Shown one piece after another: positions 34,452-46,400 of a stretch of 64,000 bases of DNA. The stretch comes from Hofstenia miamia (taxonomy: Eukaryota; Xenacoelomorpha; Acoela; Hofsteniidae), in the NCBI GenBank assembly GCA_900660155.1, contig CABFPE010000146.1:718043-782042 (forward strand), read 5' to 3'. The notes under the pieces are model-generated. The model worked only from the letters and a program-made list of their open reading frames with translations, was not told the origin of the DNA and did not search any database. Both the position numbers and the translations under genes were made by a program. Numbering within the stretch: the first letter of the stretch is position 1; the number at the start of each line of letters is the position of its first letter.

Positions 34452-34665
34452 TTCGACTAGCATGGACAGATATCCAAGTAGCATACACAGATATCCAAGT
34501 AGCATAGAGAGATATCCGAATAACATATTCAATTATCCTAATAGCACAAGCAAAGATTCGACTAGCATGAACAGGTATCCCAGTAGCATACACAGATATC
34601 CGAATAACATATTCAATTATCCTAATAGCACAAGCAAAGATTCGACTAGCACATGCATTTATCCG
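34452..34665. repeat. 21-bp minisatellite with higher-order structure
   Basis: Ten units of exactly 21 bp. Four unit types follow the order A-B-B-C-D, A-B-C-D, A, where A starts TTCGACTAGCA, B TCC(A/C)AGTAGCAT, C TCCGAATAACAT and D TCCTAATAGCAC. Because 21 is a multiple of three and no unit has a stop in these frames, long open frames appear on both strands; they are not genes. An 84-bp higher-order unit was evidently amplified after the four types had diverged. Confidence 0.9.
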
Positions 34666-35224
34666 AAAAAAATTTAATTGTTTTAGAATTAATTCGAGCA
34701 TCACTAAATGAATAATATTGAGTTAAATCTTATAGTACTACTCTTTCTCGGTCAAGTTTCCGATATTTTCATTATCCCTAAAATGGTTGTCTGTACATAT
34801 TTTGTTAACATCGTATCTTTGCTTCTTTATATTTACTCATTTTCCATGACGATGAATAAACTTACATTACGTTTATAAATCTGTGTTATTTCATAAAGAT
34901 GTTTTTCACTCGGTGACTATGTGCTTAGGGATTGGCTGTTAACAATTGTTATATACTTGAATTCGTCATTTACCCGTTAGCTTCATGAATAGTGTCACAA
35001 CAAACACACACACACACACATACAGTGCTAGGCTGACTTGTCATTACTAAGGTGTTTAGTTCTATATAACGGTTAGCGCTAGTATATTGTTAGTCACGTG
35101 GTTCGTCATTTATAATAAAAACATTACATTTATAACTCATTTATAGACTTGATTCCAAAGTGACTGAATTGGCCATGCTTTGCCGCTGTAGGGCACAACA
35201 AGCCTTAGCAGCCATGTTTTAATT

Positions 35225-36970
35225 TCTTGACAGTGAAGACGAGGAGGAGGAAGAAGCGACCGATGACAGTGGAGACTCTGTCAATGAAGGTGAAGATAAG
35301 AATGCTGGTGAAGAAGATAACGGTGAAATCGAAATGCAAGTTGAGTCAGAAGAAAGTGAAAGAAGTGATAAAGAATAAGTTGATGAATGAAATGGAGCTG
35401 AAGAACTGGTAACTCATTATCATTAGTGCAATTTGAATCTAGGCGAAGAGAGCGCGCAATATTGCAACTGAATCTTCAAAGAACTTAGCACACTCACTAT
35501 CTGAACGCGAATTACTTGAGCTTTTTATAACAGAGGGTATTATGTGGAGTGCAAAACATTGTACAAATAGAAAAGCAAAAGATCTCAAAAAACTGCAAGA
35601 AAAAGCAAATGGTATATTAAAGATTTCTCCTTTGATGAAATCTACGCCTGTCTAGGCATCATTATCAGAGCAGGCGCAGATCGCGATAATTTTGCATCCA
35701 TTGACGACCTCTAAGATGTGGTTGTTTGTTTCTCATGTTATAAATCCACAATTTCTCTGCAATGCTTCATTTTTTTCTCCGTTTAGTTAGATTTGACAAC
35801 TACATCCACATTTGCCAGATTACTGTACGGTAGCCATCAGTGAACTGTGGTTTCCATTTTTTCCTGATATTCGTACTTACTATGCTCCCAAATCGTGTCT
35901 TACTATAGAAGAACAGTTATTAGGATACTGTGGGAAAATTCGATGGCGTACTTGTAACTAAATATTTTGGTTAGGATTATGCGAGTCGTCTTTCGGTTTC
36001 GAATGGAATGAAAAGTAATACATCGGACTTGAGAATGATTATTGCATCGTAATTTGGCATGTGACGTTGTTATGGAGTTTTGCTAGCCATATTACAAAAC
36101 TAACCGCGAGATTGTCAGTGATAACCTTTTCACTTCACACGTGTTAGCCTGTCGTTTATTAGAAAATGACTTAATATTGCTTGGGACTATGCAAAATCTC
36201 CCTCGTGAAGTCCCAACCCTTTTGAAGAGTAAGCAGCACTAGTATCTTACAAGATTTTTGCTCATTATCATTACAATAAAATTGTGGTCGTTTCCCATAT
36301 TGCAAGGAAAAACAAAAATGTGGCTTTATTGAATTTCTCACATTTTGGCGAAAACTGTGATGAGAACAGTAAACCTTTATTGGTCAAAAATTATAAATAT
36401 TCTGTCGATGTGATGTATAAATTATGCACATAGTTGCAGTTTTCAATCGTCTAATTCCTAACTGAAAAGGAGGTCAACAGTTTTTATTCTTCTCGTATGT
36501 ACTTATACCACTTCATTCTATACAGTAATGGGACAAGGAAATGATGTTGCTGCTTCTTAGATTCCCCATGGGAATTAATGCTACCCAACGGTGCTCACCC
36601 AATGTTGTTCAACAGCATTATGTCAATGCTATTCCGGTTGCTATTGTTGGGACGTAGATTATGACACTTCGGTAAACTAAGAAACAATTAAAATATGTTT
36701 ATTGTTGTAAAATAGTTGAGTAATTTTGAATAAACAAATATTTATTTATGTATATATACGAATACCTGTTGCAGGAGGACAGTGGGATGGCTCCACTTGT
36801 TGGCTTTCAACTTGATTGATATTGGATGCTTGAATGGCTATTTGCTTATGAAGGGCGATAATTACAAAAAAAGGCGCAAACCTTACTTGAAAACAGTTGC
36901 ATTACAACTTGCCAAGCCATTTGCATTGCCTGCATCAGCCATGCATGCTGCCATTCTTTTGATAAGGTAA
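35225..36970 (+). pseudogene. piggyBac transposase relic
   Basis: Fragments in order are an acidic N-terminus (DSEDEEEEEATDDSGDS near 35230), FDEIYACLGIIIRAGADRDN (about 35626), TYYAPKSCLTIEEQLLGYCG (about 35876), a segment with LACRLLENDLILLGTM (about 36144), and a C-terminal helix region with FNLIDIGCLNGYLLMKG (about 36807-36860) followed by LQLAKPFALPASAMHA. This is the order of a piggyBac transposase. Many frameshifts and stops make it dead. Around 36660-36775 an unrelated AT-rich stretch ends in CTGTTGCAG; it may be an intron or an insertion. No TTAA-flanked ends were found. Confidence 0.65.
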
Positions 36971-37119
36971 GATAAGAGAGTCTATATTCAGATAAATGTT
37001 TACAATTTAATAACTGATAATTTTATCTGAATAGTTCAATAATTTCAAAAAAACTAATATACAAATCAACATACATTACAAAAGGTAACAAATCTTACAG
37101 GCTCTGGATAAATTACTGT

Positions 37120-40100
37120 ATATTGATATTTTAATGACGAATTATCGTATAGTCATTGTTGTATAATTTATATCCTAACCATGATGTACCAGAAATATAT
37201 TTTTGCATAAGCCTTTTATATGCTTTTTAAAATATTTCAATTTTTCAATGCTTTTAATTTCCTTAGGTAGCGAATTCCAGGTTCGAATGGCGACATTTCT
37301 TTAAAGCTTTTTTCTTATACTTAACACATGTAAAAAGTTTTGATCTTGAATTCTGTTTATGCGCAAATCCCGGGAAGTTAATTGTATTATAACGCGTTAG
37401 GTTTTGATAGCTTGAAAATGTTAGCAGGGTATTCAAAATCACGAGTCATTTTGGAAAGAGAATTGACCTAGAAATGTAATGTTTAGTTTTCGATGAATTT
37501 TTTGCTGAGATATTCAGTGCCCATTTTAATTGAATGTCAAGTTCTCTATAAAGCACATCACTTAGATCAGTAAAAATAATGTTTGCATAATTAAAAAAAA
37601 TACATCTTCACTTTTGGATTTTCCTATTGTGCTGTTCATTAATCTATCCCATCTAAATTGTGCATAAGTGTCATTAACAGACTATATGCTATCAAGATCG
37701 TCAGTCTTTAGCCAAGTTTCAGAAATTGCTACAATTGAATCATTTTTAGCATTTGAAACGAATTCCCCATATTTGAAATTTTTAATACTTAGATTCTGAA
37801 AATTTAAATGTACGTAATTCACAATATCTGAGCCGATATTCAATTTTCTGATGTGTGATTCAAAATTTAAAATCGGGCAATTAATTAGCCTCGCTGCCAT
37901 ATACTGCTAATAAAGGAAAATTATGAGAGAAATAACAAATGACTTTCTTAAATCGATTATGAGAGTACATATACGCCTGGTTGAGAAAGTTAAAGCTGTT
38001 CTTGAATAACGAATAGTTGATTTATATGTATTGAAGTAAAACTGTACTGGTAAGAGCAAGGCATCCTAATTGGATTTGAATGTCGAAATAAGGAAAATAT
38101 TTGTAAATAGTAATAATTTTGCTTTGAAAACAAATTTGAATTTGAATTTAGGGTTATAGTAATTTTTCCGTAGCCTGGGAGTCTGTAAACAAAAATATAA
38201 TAATTCACATGGCATATTTCATAAAAAAGTTTCTTAACTGCTGAAGTAGATCGCTTACGGTGCAACATCCTTGATGATGAGGGCAGTGACTTCAGAGTTT
38301 GAGATGATTGGATTAGTATTGTTATAAAGTCCAGCGGCTTGTGATTTATGTACCCTGGACGGGTGAGCAAGTGGGTGGCGCGGCCTGTTGCAAACGAAAG
38401 GCGGCAAAAATCGAAGCGCGCTACTTTCAAAGATTCCGTTAATTGTCGACATAGCTTTGAAGAAAGAATTAATAATGGATACCAATTTTCCAACCCCATT
38501 CTGTGAAAAATGAATGCCGTCTTTTGAAAAAAAGAACTGTGAATAATTGGACTTCCGCAAAGCACAGTATTAGGGCCTATCTTATTTACACTCTGTAAAC
38601 GATATGTCTCGATCATTAAAAAAGGGAACTATTTACCAATACGCTGATGACACATGTATTAATAGAACATCGAAAAATCCATTTGACGATACTAAGTTTT
38701 TGACTAAAGACGTTGAATCACTGATTACGTATTTTGATAATAATAGATTAAAAATTAATGCAAATAAAACTCAATTTATCATATTTGCAACAAAGGAACA
38801 TCAAAAGATTTCCGAAAATATCAAAATTAACATAAATAAAAGTGTAATTGAGAAATGTAAATCAGTGTGTTATTTAGGATAACAATTTATCAAGATTTAA
38901 AATTTAATTAATTTTGTCTTTAAAATTAAGAAAAATGGCATCTGGAATTAAATTTTATATCATTTACGACACCTAGGGGATTTATATCATAAACAGTTTA
39001 TTAATTCTTTTGTAATCAGTGAATTTAGTTATTGCTTCTTTCTCTTTCAACATATAACTCCTAGAAATAATCAAAATGTACAACTGGTCTTTGAGATCAC
39101 TTAATTATATCCCCAAACACCAATCGTCAGATAATTAATATCAACGTATAAGATATTATCCCCTTTATATTATATCCAATATCAATCGCTCTGCATAATG
39201 CCTAAATATGCTAATATATCAAATTCCTTTAAGTTCCTAAATGATTTCCTAAAGCACGATCAAAGAAACAAAAAACTTTTTAGCAATATCAATCGCCATG
39301 ATTCATGTACATTTATGTTTTCTAAATTGGAATAGCCAATAAATTAAGCACCTGGACTCAATTTATATAAATTTTAAGCCCTTTAAGTAAGATGCATATT
39401 TATATTTTTGAATATATATATTTGCTTGTGTGTATTTGTTTGTGTGTTAGTCTATAGTTATTTTTATTAACTTATGCAATAAATTTGCTTTAACTGCTGA
39501 AAATTTTAATTTTTCTGATAAATTAAAAATAATCTTGTTGACTTTTACTACTTCATTATTGCCTTAAAGCAGTCTGTTGCAAAAAGGTGGGATTTCACTA
39601 AGAAAAATCTTAGCAGGACTAAAAATATGGTTGATTATTTTAATAAGACCAGTAAACTTACGTCGTATTTGGTTGGGTTCTGGAGATGGTCATTTCTTTC
39701 AATTTGTACGAAGACTGTTTTAATTTTTGTCTGTTGAAGCTCAGATATGCAGGCGCCGGGATATGAGTGCACAGAGACCTCCTTGTTTCGGATTATATTT
39801 TTGGATCGGAATTTCCTAATTATGGAGCTACCTAAAATTTGTACCTGGTTTGATTTTGCGAGGTTTTCTTGGAGGGCAAGGAATAGGTTTATTTCTTGAT
39901 GCTGTTGCATTTAACAAAGCATCTGTGACTTCTTGTTCACGCATGTTGGGTGTAGGGGACGTATGCGTATGATCCCTAAGAAATGAATGCAACGAGAATA
40001 ACTCCTCTCACTGAGAGTCAAAATGGTGCTACAAGTTTGCAATGTTCGTCGTCTTTATTGGTGGTTGAGTCAGTGACGTTTTTAATTGCGGAATGGAGAG

Positions 40101-40340
40101 CGCCATCGACAGTTTTGAGAGAAGACATCGCGGCCAATGAGAGACATCGGGGCCAATGATTTATTGAAGAGCAGTATGCAACACCAGCTTCATTTTCTGG
40201 CAATGCTCCTCGTCTGTTTGCCCAACTCACAGGCACCTCGTGAAAATGTGCAAAGATTGTATCGATCATTGCAAGTGTTTTCTGTGCTTTATAGATTGTT
40301 CTTTTCCTTGTAGATTTATATATCTAACATATTCTAGAGG
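37120..40340 (-). mobile_element. Antisense LINE relic with SGNH-hydrolase-type ORF1
   Basis: Minus-strand ORF1 fragments show an SGNH/esterase-like fold: LGSSIIRKFRSKNI (block I Ser, near 39830), VQIERNDHLQNP (block III GxND-like, Gly replaced by Glu, near 39690) and KDGIHFSQNGVGKL (block V DxxH, near 38520). ORF2 begins with VAISETWLK, the start of an APE endonuclease (near 37700), then passes almost directly to a LINE C-terminus (TWNSLPKEIKSIEKLKYFKK, near 37240). Most of the endonuclease and the RT are therefore missing. The ORF1 is itself split by the plus-strand LINE fragment 38545-39530. Confidence 0.65.
38545..39530 (+). pseudogene. LINE RT 3' fragment nested in the antisense LINE
   Basis: It begins GLPQSTVLGPILFTL (RT block before the catalytic box), then after a one-base deletion near 38596 continues VNDMSRSLKKGTIYQYADDT with an intact YADD box at about 38639, and NRLKINANKTQFIIFA. 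Downstream, degenerate sequence still reads like the C-terminal region (FINSFVISEFSYCFF near 38995). It separates blocks III and V of the surrounding SGNH ORF, so it inserted later, 5'-truncated, in the opposite orientation. Confidence 0.65.
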
Positions 40341-40503
40341 AATTATCACGACGTGCATCTTACACAATTCCAGCAATTTAATAATATAATTTCAGATATT
40401 GTAGAAATTGATTGTTTTGTAGTGCAAATTTATTTGATATTAATTTTCTGAAAAAATAATTGGGTTTTATCTAAAGGTTAATTAGTAGAGATTCTATATT
40501 TAG

Positions 40504-40689
40504 GTGCGACACTCAAAACGTAAGCAGAAATTGCCAAACCCAGATGGTCCTGTAATTAAACGTCAATGTCCGAAATGCGGCCATAACAAAATGACTTACA
40601 AGACTATGCAGACGCGATCAGCGGATGAAGGCCAGACAGTTTACTATATGTGTCTTAAATGTCATGCACAAGAAGTAGAAAATTCTTGA
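40504..40689 (+). CDS. POLR1H: RNA polymerase I subunit RPA12, exon 2
   Basis: Exon 2 opens in phase 0 after TTTAG and encodes 61 residues up to TGA at 40687. It contains the TFIIS-like C-terminal zinc ribbon: CPKCGHNKM, then QTRSADEGQTVYYMCLKC. The Asp-Glu pair in RSADEGQ is the acidic hairpin that reaches the polymerase active site and stimulates RNA cleavage during backtracking and termination; both residues are present. The basic linker RHSKRKQKLPNPDGPVIKRQ joins the two ribbons. All four Cys of this ribbon are kept. The gene looks functional. No canonical AATAAA is evident within the next 100 bp. Confidence 0.9.
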   Translation: MRHSKRKQKLPNPDGPVIKRQCPKCGHNKMTYKTMQTRSADEGQTVYYMCLKCHAQEVENS

Positions 40690-41948
40690 TTTTGTTATTT
40701 TGAAAATACAAAAATAGGAAATTTCAATTCAATTATTAGAAAATTAATGCAATACTAATAAGATTATTTTCTTAAAATGATCTACTTTTGGTAAATTTAT
40801 TTAAAAAACTTTTTAAGTAATTTCACTTCAAAAAGTTTTTGCGGAAATGACATTGAAATCCCCTTTATGGCAGGAATGCTATAAATCATTTGAATATAAC
40901 TAAAAAAACGTTTCTGGTGTTTCTTCTAATAATACAAAAAAATTTTTTTGAAAAAATTTTTAAAATTTAAAACAACTACATAATACAATTCACATAATTT
41001 CGGGTCTTGTGACGTAGAAGAACATCGTTATTTAAACAGTATTTAAATTCAAAATTACCATTTACTATTTCTCAAAATACATGAAACAAACTTTCATTAA
41101 AAATGCACTTATACAAATGTTAATATTACTTTAATATAATATTCGGAATAATGCCTTGAGTTTATTTTGGTTCAGTATATAGAATTTTTCATTGAGGTTT
41201 TACAAAATAACATTGGTTGACAAATATGTTCTTTGGTTAGGCCTTCAAAGTTTTGAAAGTTTAGTGATTGAAGAGCTAAAGTGAAATAGTTATTCGTTGA
41301 GTAAATTAGAGTCCATTTTAGAATGCATCATACTTCCCTGAGGCCATCCAAAAATTTGATGCTAAACCTGTTGCTCACTTAATTTTTTTTTAATTTTTCT
41401 TTGAGTTATGTGATTATTAGAGCAAACAAAATATCAATCCTGAAACATGCGTGAAATTAACCTAACATGCTATATATTTTTTTGTTAATCTAATGAAAAT
41501 GATCTCGAAAAAAGATTATTCACTAATTTGAATTTGACAAATCGCAATGAAAGTCTATATAAATATTTACGCTCTCAGTCATAATTTTCGTTTTTTAACT
41601 TAGAATAACTTCTTTTGACACCGCTGATGTAGAATTGTAGTAGTCCAACTTCACGAAATAGCGGGTGAAATATTAGCATTAGTGTGTTTTGGTATTCAAA
41701 GAAATTTTTTCTGAATTATAAAATTTAACAGTCAAAACTAACTAGTCCAATTTTTCTAAACTCCACCAGTCGATTTCAATTACTGACAATTACTAAGAAA
41801 CTAAGCTATTCAGCATAAAACTAGCATAAAATGGGTAACTTTTAAAGACTTCATTTGACCACCATTAAAATTACCGACTGGTGTAGTGGCTCATCAGAGG
41901 GGTGCCCAATTGTTGCTCAAAATCTATCCCATTTGTCGTTAACAAATA
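40690..41948. other. No gene identified
   Basis: AT-rich 3' flank of POLR1H up to the Tc1-type element; no repeat or coding signal seen. Confidence 0.45.
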
Positions 41949-43478
41949 CAGTACTGGAAATATGTATTCGACCACATTGCTATTTTGAATAATGAACATT
42001 GATTTGATAGTGTGTCTAAAATAACTAAGTGTTAATTTGAGTAAGAAAGCAAAATTTGTATGTCTAATGCCACAAAATATGTAGAATAACTATTGGCTAT
42101 TATTTTTTAATCAAAATCGAAAACTTGTATATTGGAAAAATGTATTCGGCCACCTGAAAAAATTTTAACGAATGAGCAAATCCAAAAAATGTAAATTCAA
42201 AATATGATACATAAATTTATAATTGATGCAATATTAGCACTTAGCAACAAAATTCTATTCTAATATTTTGTAGGGTGTCCCTTTGAGCGAATAGCAGCCT
42301 CAAGCCAATCAGGGATTGAAGCAAAAAACCTTTCAATAAAGTTGTTGGGAATTGCATAAAATTTTTCTTTATTGCGCTCCATAGTTCGTCTTCAGTGTGA
42401 AGAGTATGCTGTCCAATCGATATTTGACCTCTTTCCACATATTTTCGATAATGTTAAGGTCTGGAGATTGGCCAGGCCAGTCAGCAACGATAGCAACCCC
42501 ATTATTGTGGAGGAAATTTGTCATTTCTTTTTGAGTATGAGATGGAGCACTATCCTGCTGATGTATTGATCACTTTTAGGGAGTGGCAAGAGTTCCTTTT
42601 CTAGAATCCAAACCTATTAAGAGCTTAGAAGACTACCAGTGATATGAACAATCTTGGGAAAGCCAAACTTCCATATTGCACCCCAAATCATTACAGACTT
42701 CCCACCATAATTCGATGTCCCCCGAGTAAGTTGAGGCAAGAATGTGAACTTCTGCCCAGTTTGTCTCTATCAACACTCTTTTCGATGAGTATAGCTCAAA
42801 TCTAGACTCATCTGAAAATATAAAGTTAGACCAACGTTCAGATGAATCGTCTCCTATTAAATTGCCCACCTCACCCGGTGTAATCTTTACTTTGAGGTTA
42901 AGAATGGCCTTCTGGGTGCCACGAAAGTCCCAATTGAGTAGTTCTTTAGGATGTTTCGCACAGTTTTTGCTCTCACACGGTGACCATAAGCCCATTCTTT
43001 GCAAAATTCATCTGAAGTCTTCCTGGGATTTCGCTTTGAAAGGCACATAAGAGCTGATTGGGAAGTTTTCAGAAGTGAAACTTCGATGATATCCCTGACA
43101 GTACTTCAAGGTCACTCTACAAGTCGGGCTATATTATGTTGACTCTTCCCTACTAAATGTTTGGAGATAATCAACTCGCCAATGGCAAGAGGTTCGTAAT
43201 CAGGCATCATATATGGCGAAGAAAGGCTGTTATTAGAAATTTTCAAAATTTATATACTGAAAAAAGCTCAACCAATAAAATTTTTTACAGTGTCTCTGAT
43301 TTGGTCTGAAGTGGCCAAATACATTTTTCCAAGGAAAGATTAGCTAACTACAAGCATTGTAGAATTTCTCTTTCTGCAACCCTAAATCTAATTAAAAAAT
43401 AACCATGACATTCTTGGCTTCAATTTCTTAGAAATATTTGAGAAATCATTGGTGGCCAAATTCTTTTTTCCAGTACTG
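41949..43478 (-). mobile_element. Tc1-type DNA transposon, 1530 bp, IR/DR ends
   Basis: Both ends begin CAGTACTGGAAA and are flanked by TA (41947-41948 and 43479-43480), the Tc1/mariner target. Each end contains a second, inner copy of the terminal motif in the same orientation: left inner TTGGAAAAATGTATTCGGCC near 42132, right inner TGGCCAAATACATTTTTCCA near 43311. Such long inverted repeats with paired direct repeats are the IR/DR arrangement known from Sleeping Beauty-like elements. The element encodes one transposase on the minus strand, now inactive. Confidence 0.85.
42241..43211 (-). pseudogene. Tc1-type transposase, inactivated
   Basis: Starting near ATG 43211, the N-terminus (MMPDYEPLAIGELIISKHLV) and helix-turn-helix region are followed by WSNFIFSDESRFEL (first catalytic Asp), GKSVMIWGAIWKFGFPKIVH, QQDSAPSHTQKEM (second Asp) and DWPGQSPDLNIIENMW (catalytic Glu), ending RIEFCC near 42241. 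All three acidic residues are readable. I count 35 residues between the second Asp and the Glu, i.e. DD35E rather than the usual Tc1 DD34E. Stops occur in the N-terminal region and frames shift several times (for example around 42900 and 42560), so it is not functional. Confidence 0.75.
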
Positions 43479-46400
43479 TATGATTATTCTGCTTTGCTGC
43501 AACTAAAAACAATTCATTATTTGTGTCATTCATTCGCACCTCACGTATTTCATTCTTTAACATGTTAACTAGTTAAACTTGGCTGATACATCTTGTAATC
43601 AAGTCTTTTCTGAACGAAATAGTGCCTACCATGTAACTGTTTTGTACGTTCGTAGTCCACAATAAAATTAGCATCAACTAGAATGAACAGGAATACTGTA
43701 TAGCAGCACCATGTGCTGCAATCAGATTTAAGTTTTTCTCTTTTCCTTATGTTCTATTACGCTTCAGATATTCCTTATAAGAAGTGCAGCACTTGATCAT
43801 GATTATAAACAGAGGGTATTTTCAATAGAGTTTGCAATTAATTGAAGGAAACGATTAATCGATAGGAAAAGAATTTATCGTTGCTCGATCGGATGCTGCA
43901 ACCGCAACTAGGATTTTAAACTCCATGTAATATTATTACTAATGCCCACGGGAAAGGTTTCCAAACAACCTGAGAAGCAGCAACCCTCACGCTTCAGCAA
44001 TGCTTTTAGACCCAAGATACACAAACGACGTTCTGTTGTCTGATTTTGAACTGAAAAATATTACAGATTAGTAACACGGCATCTTTGCCAAAGGTACTAA
44101 TCAACAGGAAGAAATGCCAACAGCTGGTGCGGAATGTTACGAGGGTGTGTGGGGATTCTTTGAGCAGGCTAAGAGATCCAAGCCAATAATTAAAGAGCAC
44201 AGTTAATTTGATAGCGAGTATTGGACTTTTTATTTAATTGAACGAACAATATGTATGAATCAGGATCCCCTGCATTGGTAGAAGAAGACATTCAATAAGG
44301 CATTTTCAAAACTTTCGGAGATAGCAAAAGTTTTTCTCTCAATTCCAATGACCGCCCTTCCAATTGGTTTGATTCAGGGAATTATATCACTACAAAGACG
44401 GAACCCCTCGATCCCAAATGTTCCGTGAATTGATATTTTTTCGCTAGTCGATCGGTCCATTTTTTCGTTAATCGCACATCCCTAATTTCTAATCATGTGG
44501 AATGTTTCAGTCTCATAGTTGCACGAAATGGTGATCATCTTCAAACCATAATTGCTTTCTAGCATTGTATAATTGCAAATATAGGAGTTCATTCGAAAAA
44601 AAAATTGGTTCATCTTCATATTTTAGTTACATTATGTGATGGGGTTAAGCCATATAGCAACATTGACCCCTTCACCTTTTGAAAATTAGTCTTAGAATTG
44701 CGGAAACGTTTATTTTTCCCTGATAGGTGGTCTGAACCCCGACGGCCCTCAACGCTTTAAATACGAAGCTGAGTGCATACAAATACTGTATCTAGCCACT
44801 AATGCACAGTTATATCATTCATAATTATAAAAATTTTAGATATCAAATTTGATATTGTTTTTTGTTGGTTCTACGCAATTGTTCCTAATCAATAAAACAG
44901 TCTGTATTTTTAAGTAATTTTGCTTTTCTTTTTATCAAATGTTTCCTTATCGGAATAAACATAATTCGTAGCATTTGCACTGATGGTTAAGATGCTATTT
45001 CTAAATACCGAAATTGTTTGCGAATATTATAACTTCATGCAATAATAAACCAATACACTGGAGCATATTAACGAGTAAACTTTGTGTTCGAATTTGAAAA
45101 GAAAGCCTACGAAATCGATTTTTCTTTGAGTTATTTCGAAACTTTGAACTTCTAAAATCCAATATTTCTCAGTGGGAAATTGCAAATTTGGTTTTATTCC
45201 GTGTTATCTAAAGTCAAAATAGTTGTTTTAGACAACCTAATTTCCATTCCTGAATATTCACCGATCGACACTCTAGCAAGGCCTGAATGTTTCTTATAAT
45301 CCTTCTATTATAATATGATAAGAACCTGGCTACTAAAGAGCAAATTTGAGAGCGAACCGGTTCGAATAAGTGTGTGTTTTATGCTGATACAAAATTGGTT
45401 TCAGGTTTAAGCATGAACTTTTTTTTTCATTAGTTGAATAAATTATCCTAAAATAGGCCAAACAATAATTAATGAAAATTTGATAATAGCTGAATCTATT
45501 TTTTGATGTTATTTATCTTTGCGAATATATATTCTTGAAAGTATAAAATATTTTTCACTAGTGGATTTTGAGTACTTTCAAAATGTTAAATTAAGATGCT
45601 AGTCTGGAAGCTTTGTGAGCATTGGAGTAACTTTGAATACCATACTTTATTCAACTTCGACTAATGTTCCTTACTCTATCTAAATTTAAAAAAATTGAGA
45701 TCCGAGTATAAGTTGCCCTATTAGAAATTGATAAATTGTATTTTTCACAATTTTATTTTCCTGATCAACCCGGCACTGACCCTTAGAAAAGGTCAAACCG
45801 CTTGTTCACGGATTCAATTTCTTGTGCTATTGTTGTTACAAATTTATTCATTGACATTTCAAATGACAAAGTTTATATTTAAATCTTGAATTAGAAGGGA
45901 AGTCTATCAAAATTTCTTGAACGATAAACTTAGTTTATGTGCTATTTGTGATAATATGCTGTGGGCATTTTAGACTTAAATTGAGAAATTTGGAATAAAT
46001 TTCGTTAACGGCTATCACTAAAAATCCAAAAGCGTAAAATTCCTTTTGATGTTCAGCGCTTGTTAATTTGATAAACAGGTACATTTTTAGTTTACGGGAA
46101 AGTTAAGACCAGTTGGTGCATATTTACATATTTTGTCTGGAGGGCGTATCATTAAGCTGATAAAACTATAAATCATTCAACAACTACAAATGTGTGGTAA
46201 AGATTCCACGCTGAAATTTGATTTTCCCCAGTCATTCTAGATAGTAACAATCATGCGCGTATTTAGAGGTCAGTACAAGTGGGTCAAGATATGTTGACCC
46301 AACCCAATCTAATGACTTTTTATCCAACCCTACCCAAGTTCTTTTGAGGCTTATTGCTATTATCTCCACCCATATATGATCAAACTACAATCCCAATTCT

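Larger units (their letters stand above)
34114..40503 (+). other. POLR1H intron, 6.39 kb, packed with repeats
   Basis: The intron starts GTACTT and ends TTTAG, phase 0. It holds a 21-bp minisatellite, a (CA)n run at 35003-35021, a piggyBac relic in the same orientation as the gene, and an antisense LINE relic with a sense LINE fragment nested in it. It is by far the larger part of the 6.74-kb gene. Confidence 0.85.

Noticed and set aside
34312-34704. Overlapping open frames on both strands (121 and 86 codons)
   Set aside because: They are produced by the 21-bp tandem array, whose period is a multiple of three; no gene features.
33946-40689. Reading the RPA12 halves as two separate small zinc-ribbon genes
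   Set aside because: Each half has only one of the two ribbons, the halves join in phase 0 at good GT/AG sites, and the joined length and order match RPA12.
43840-44488. hAT-type miniature element
   Set aside because: Only partial resemblance at the two sides (CGATTAATCGAT-like words); no matching ends or 8-bp duplication could be confirmed.
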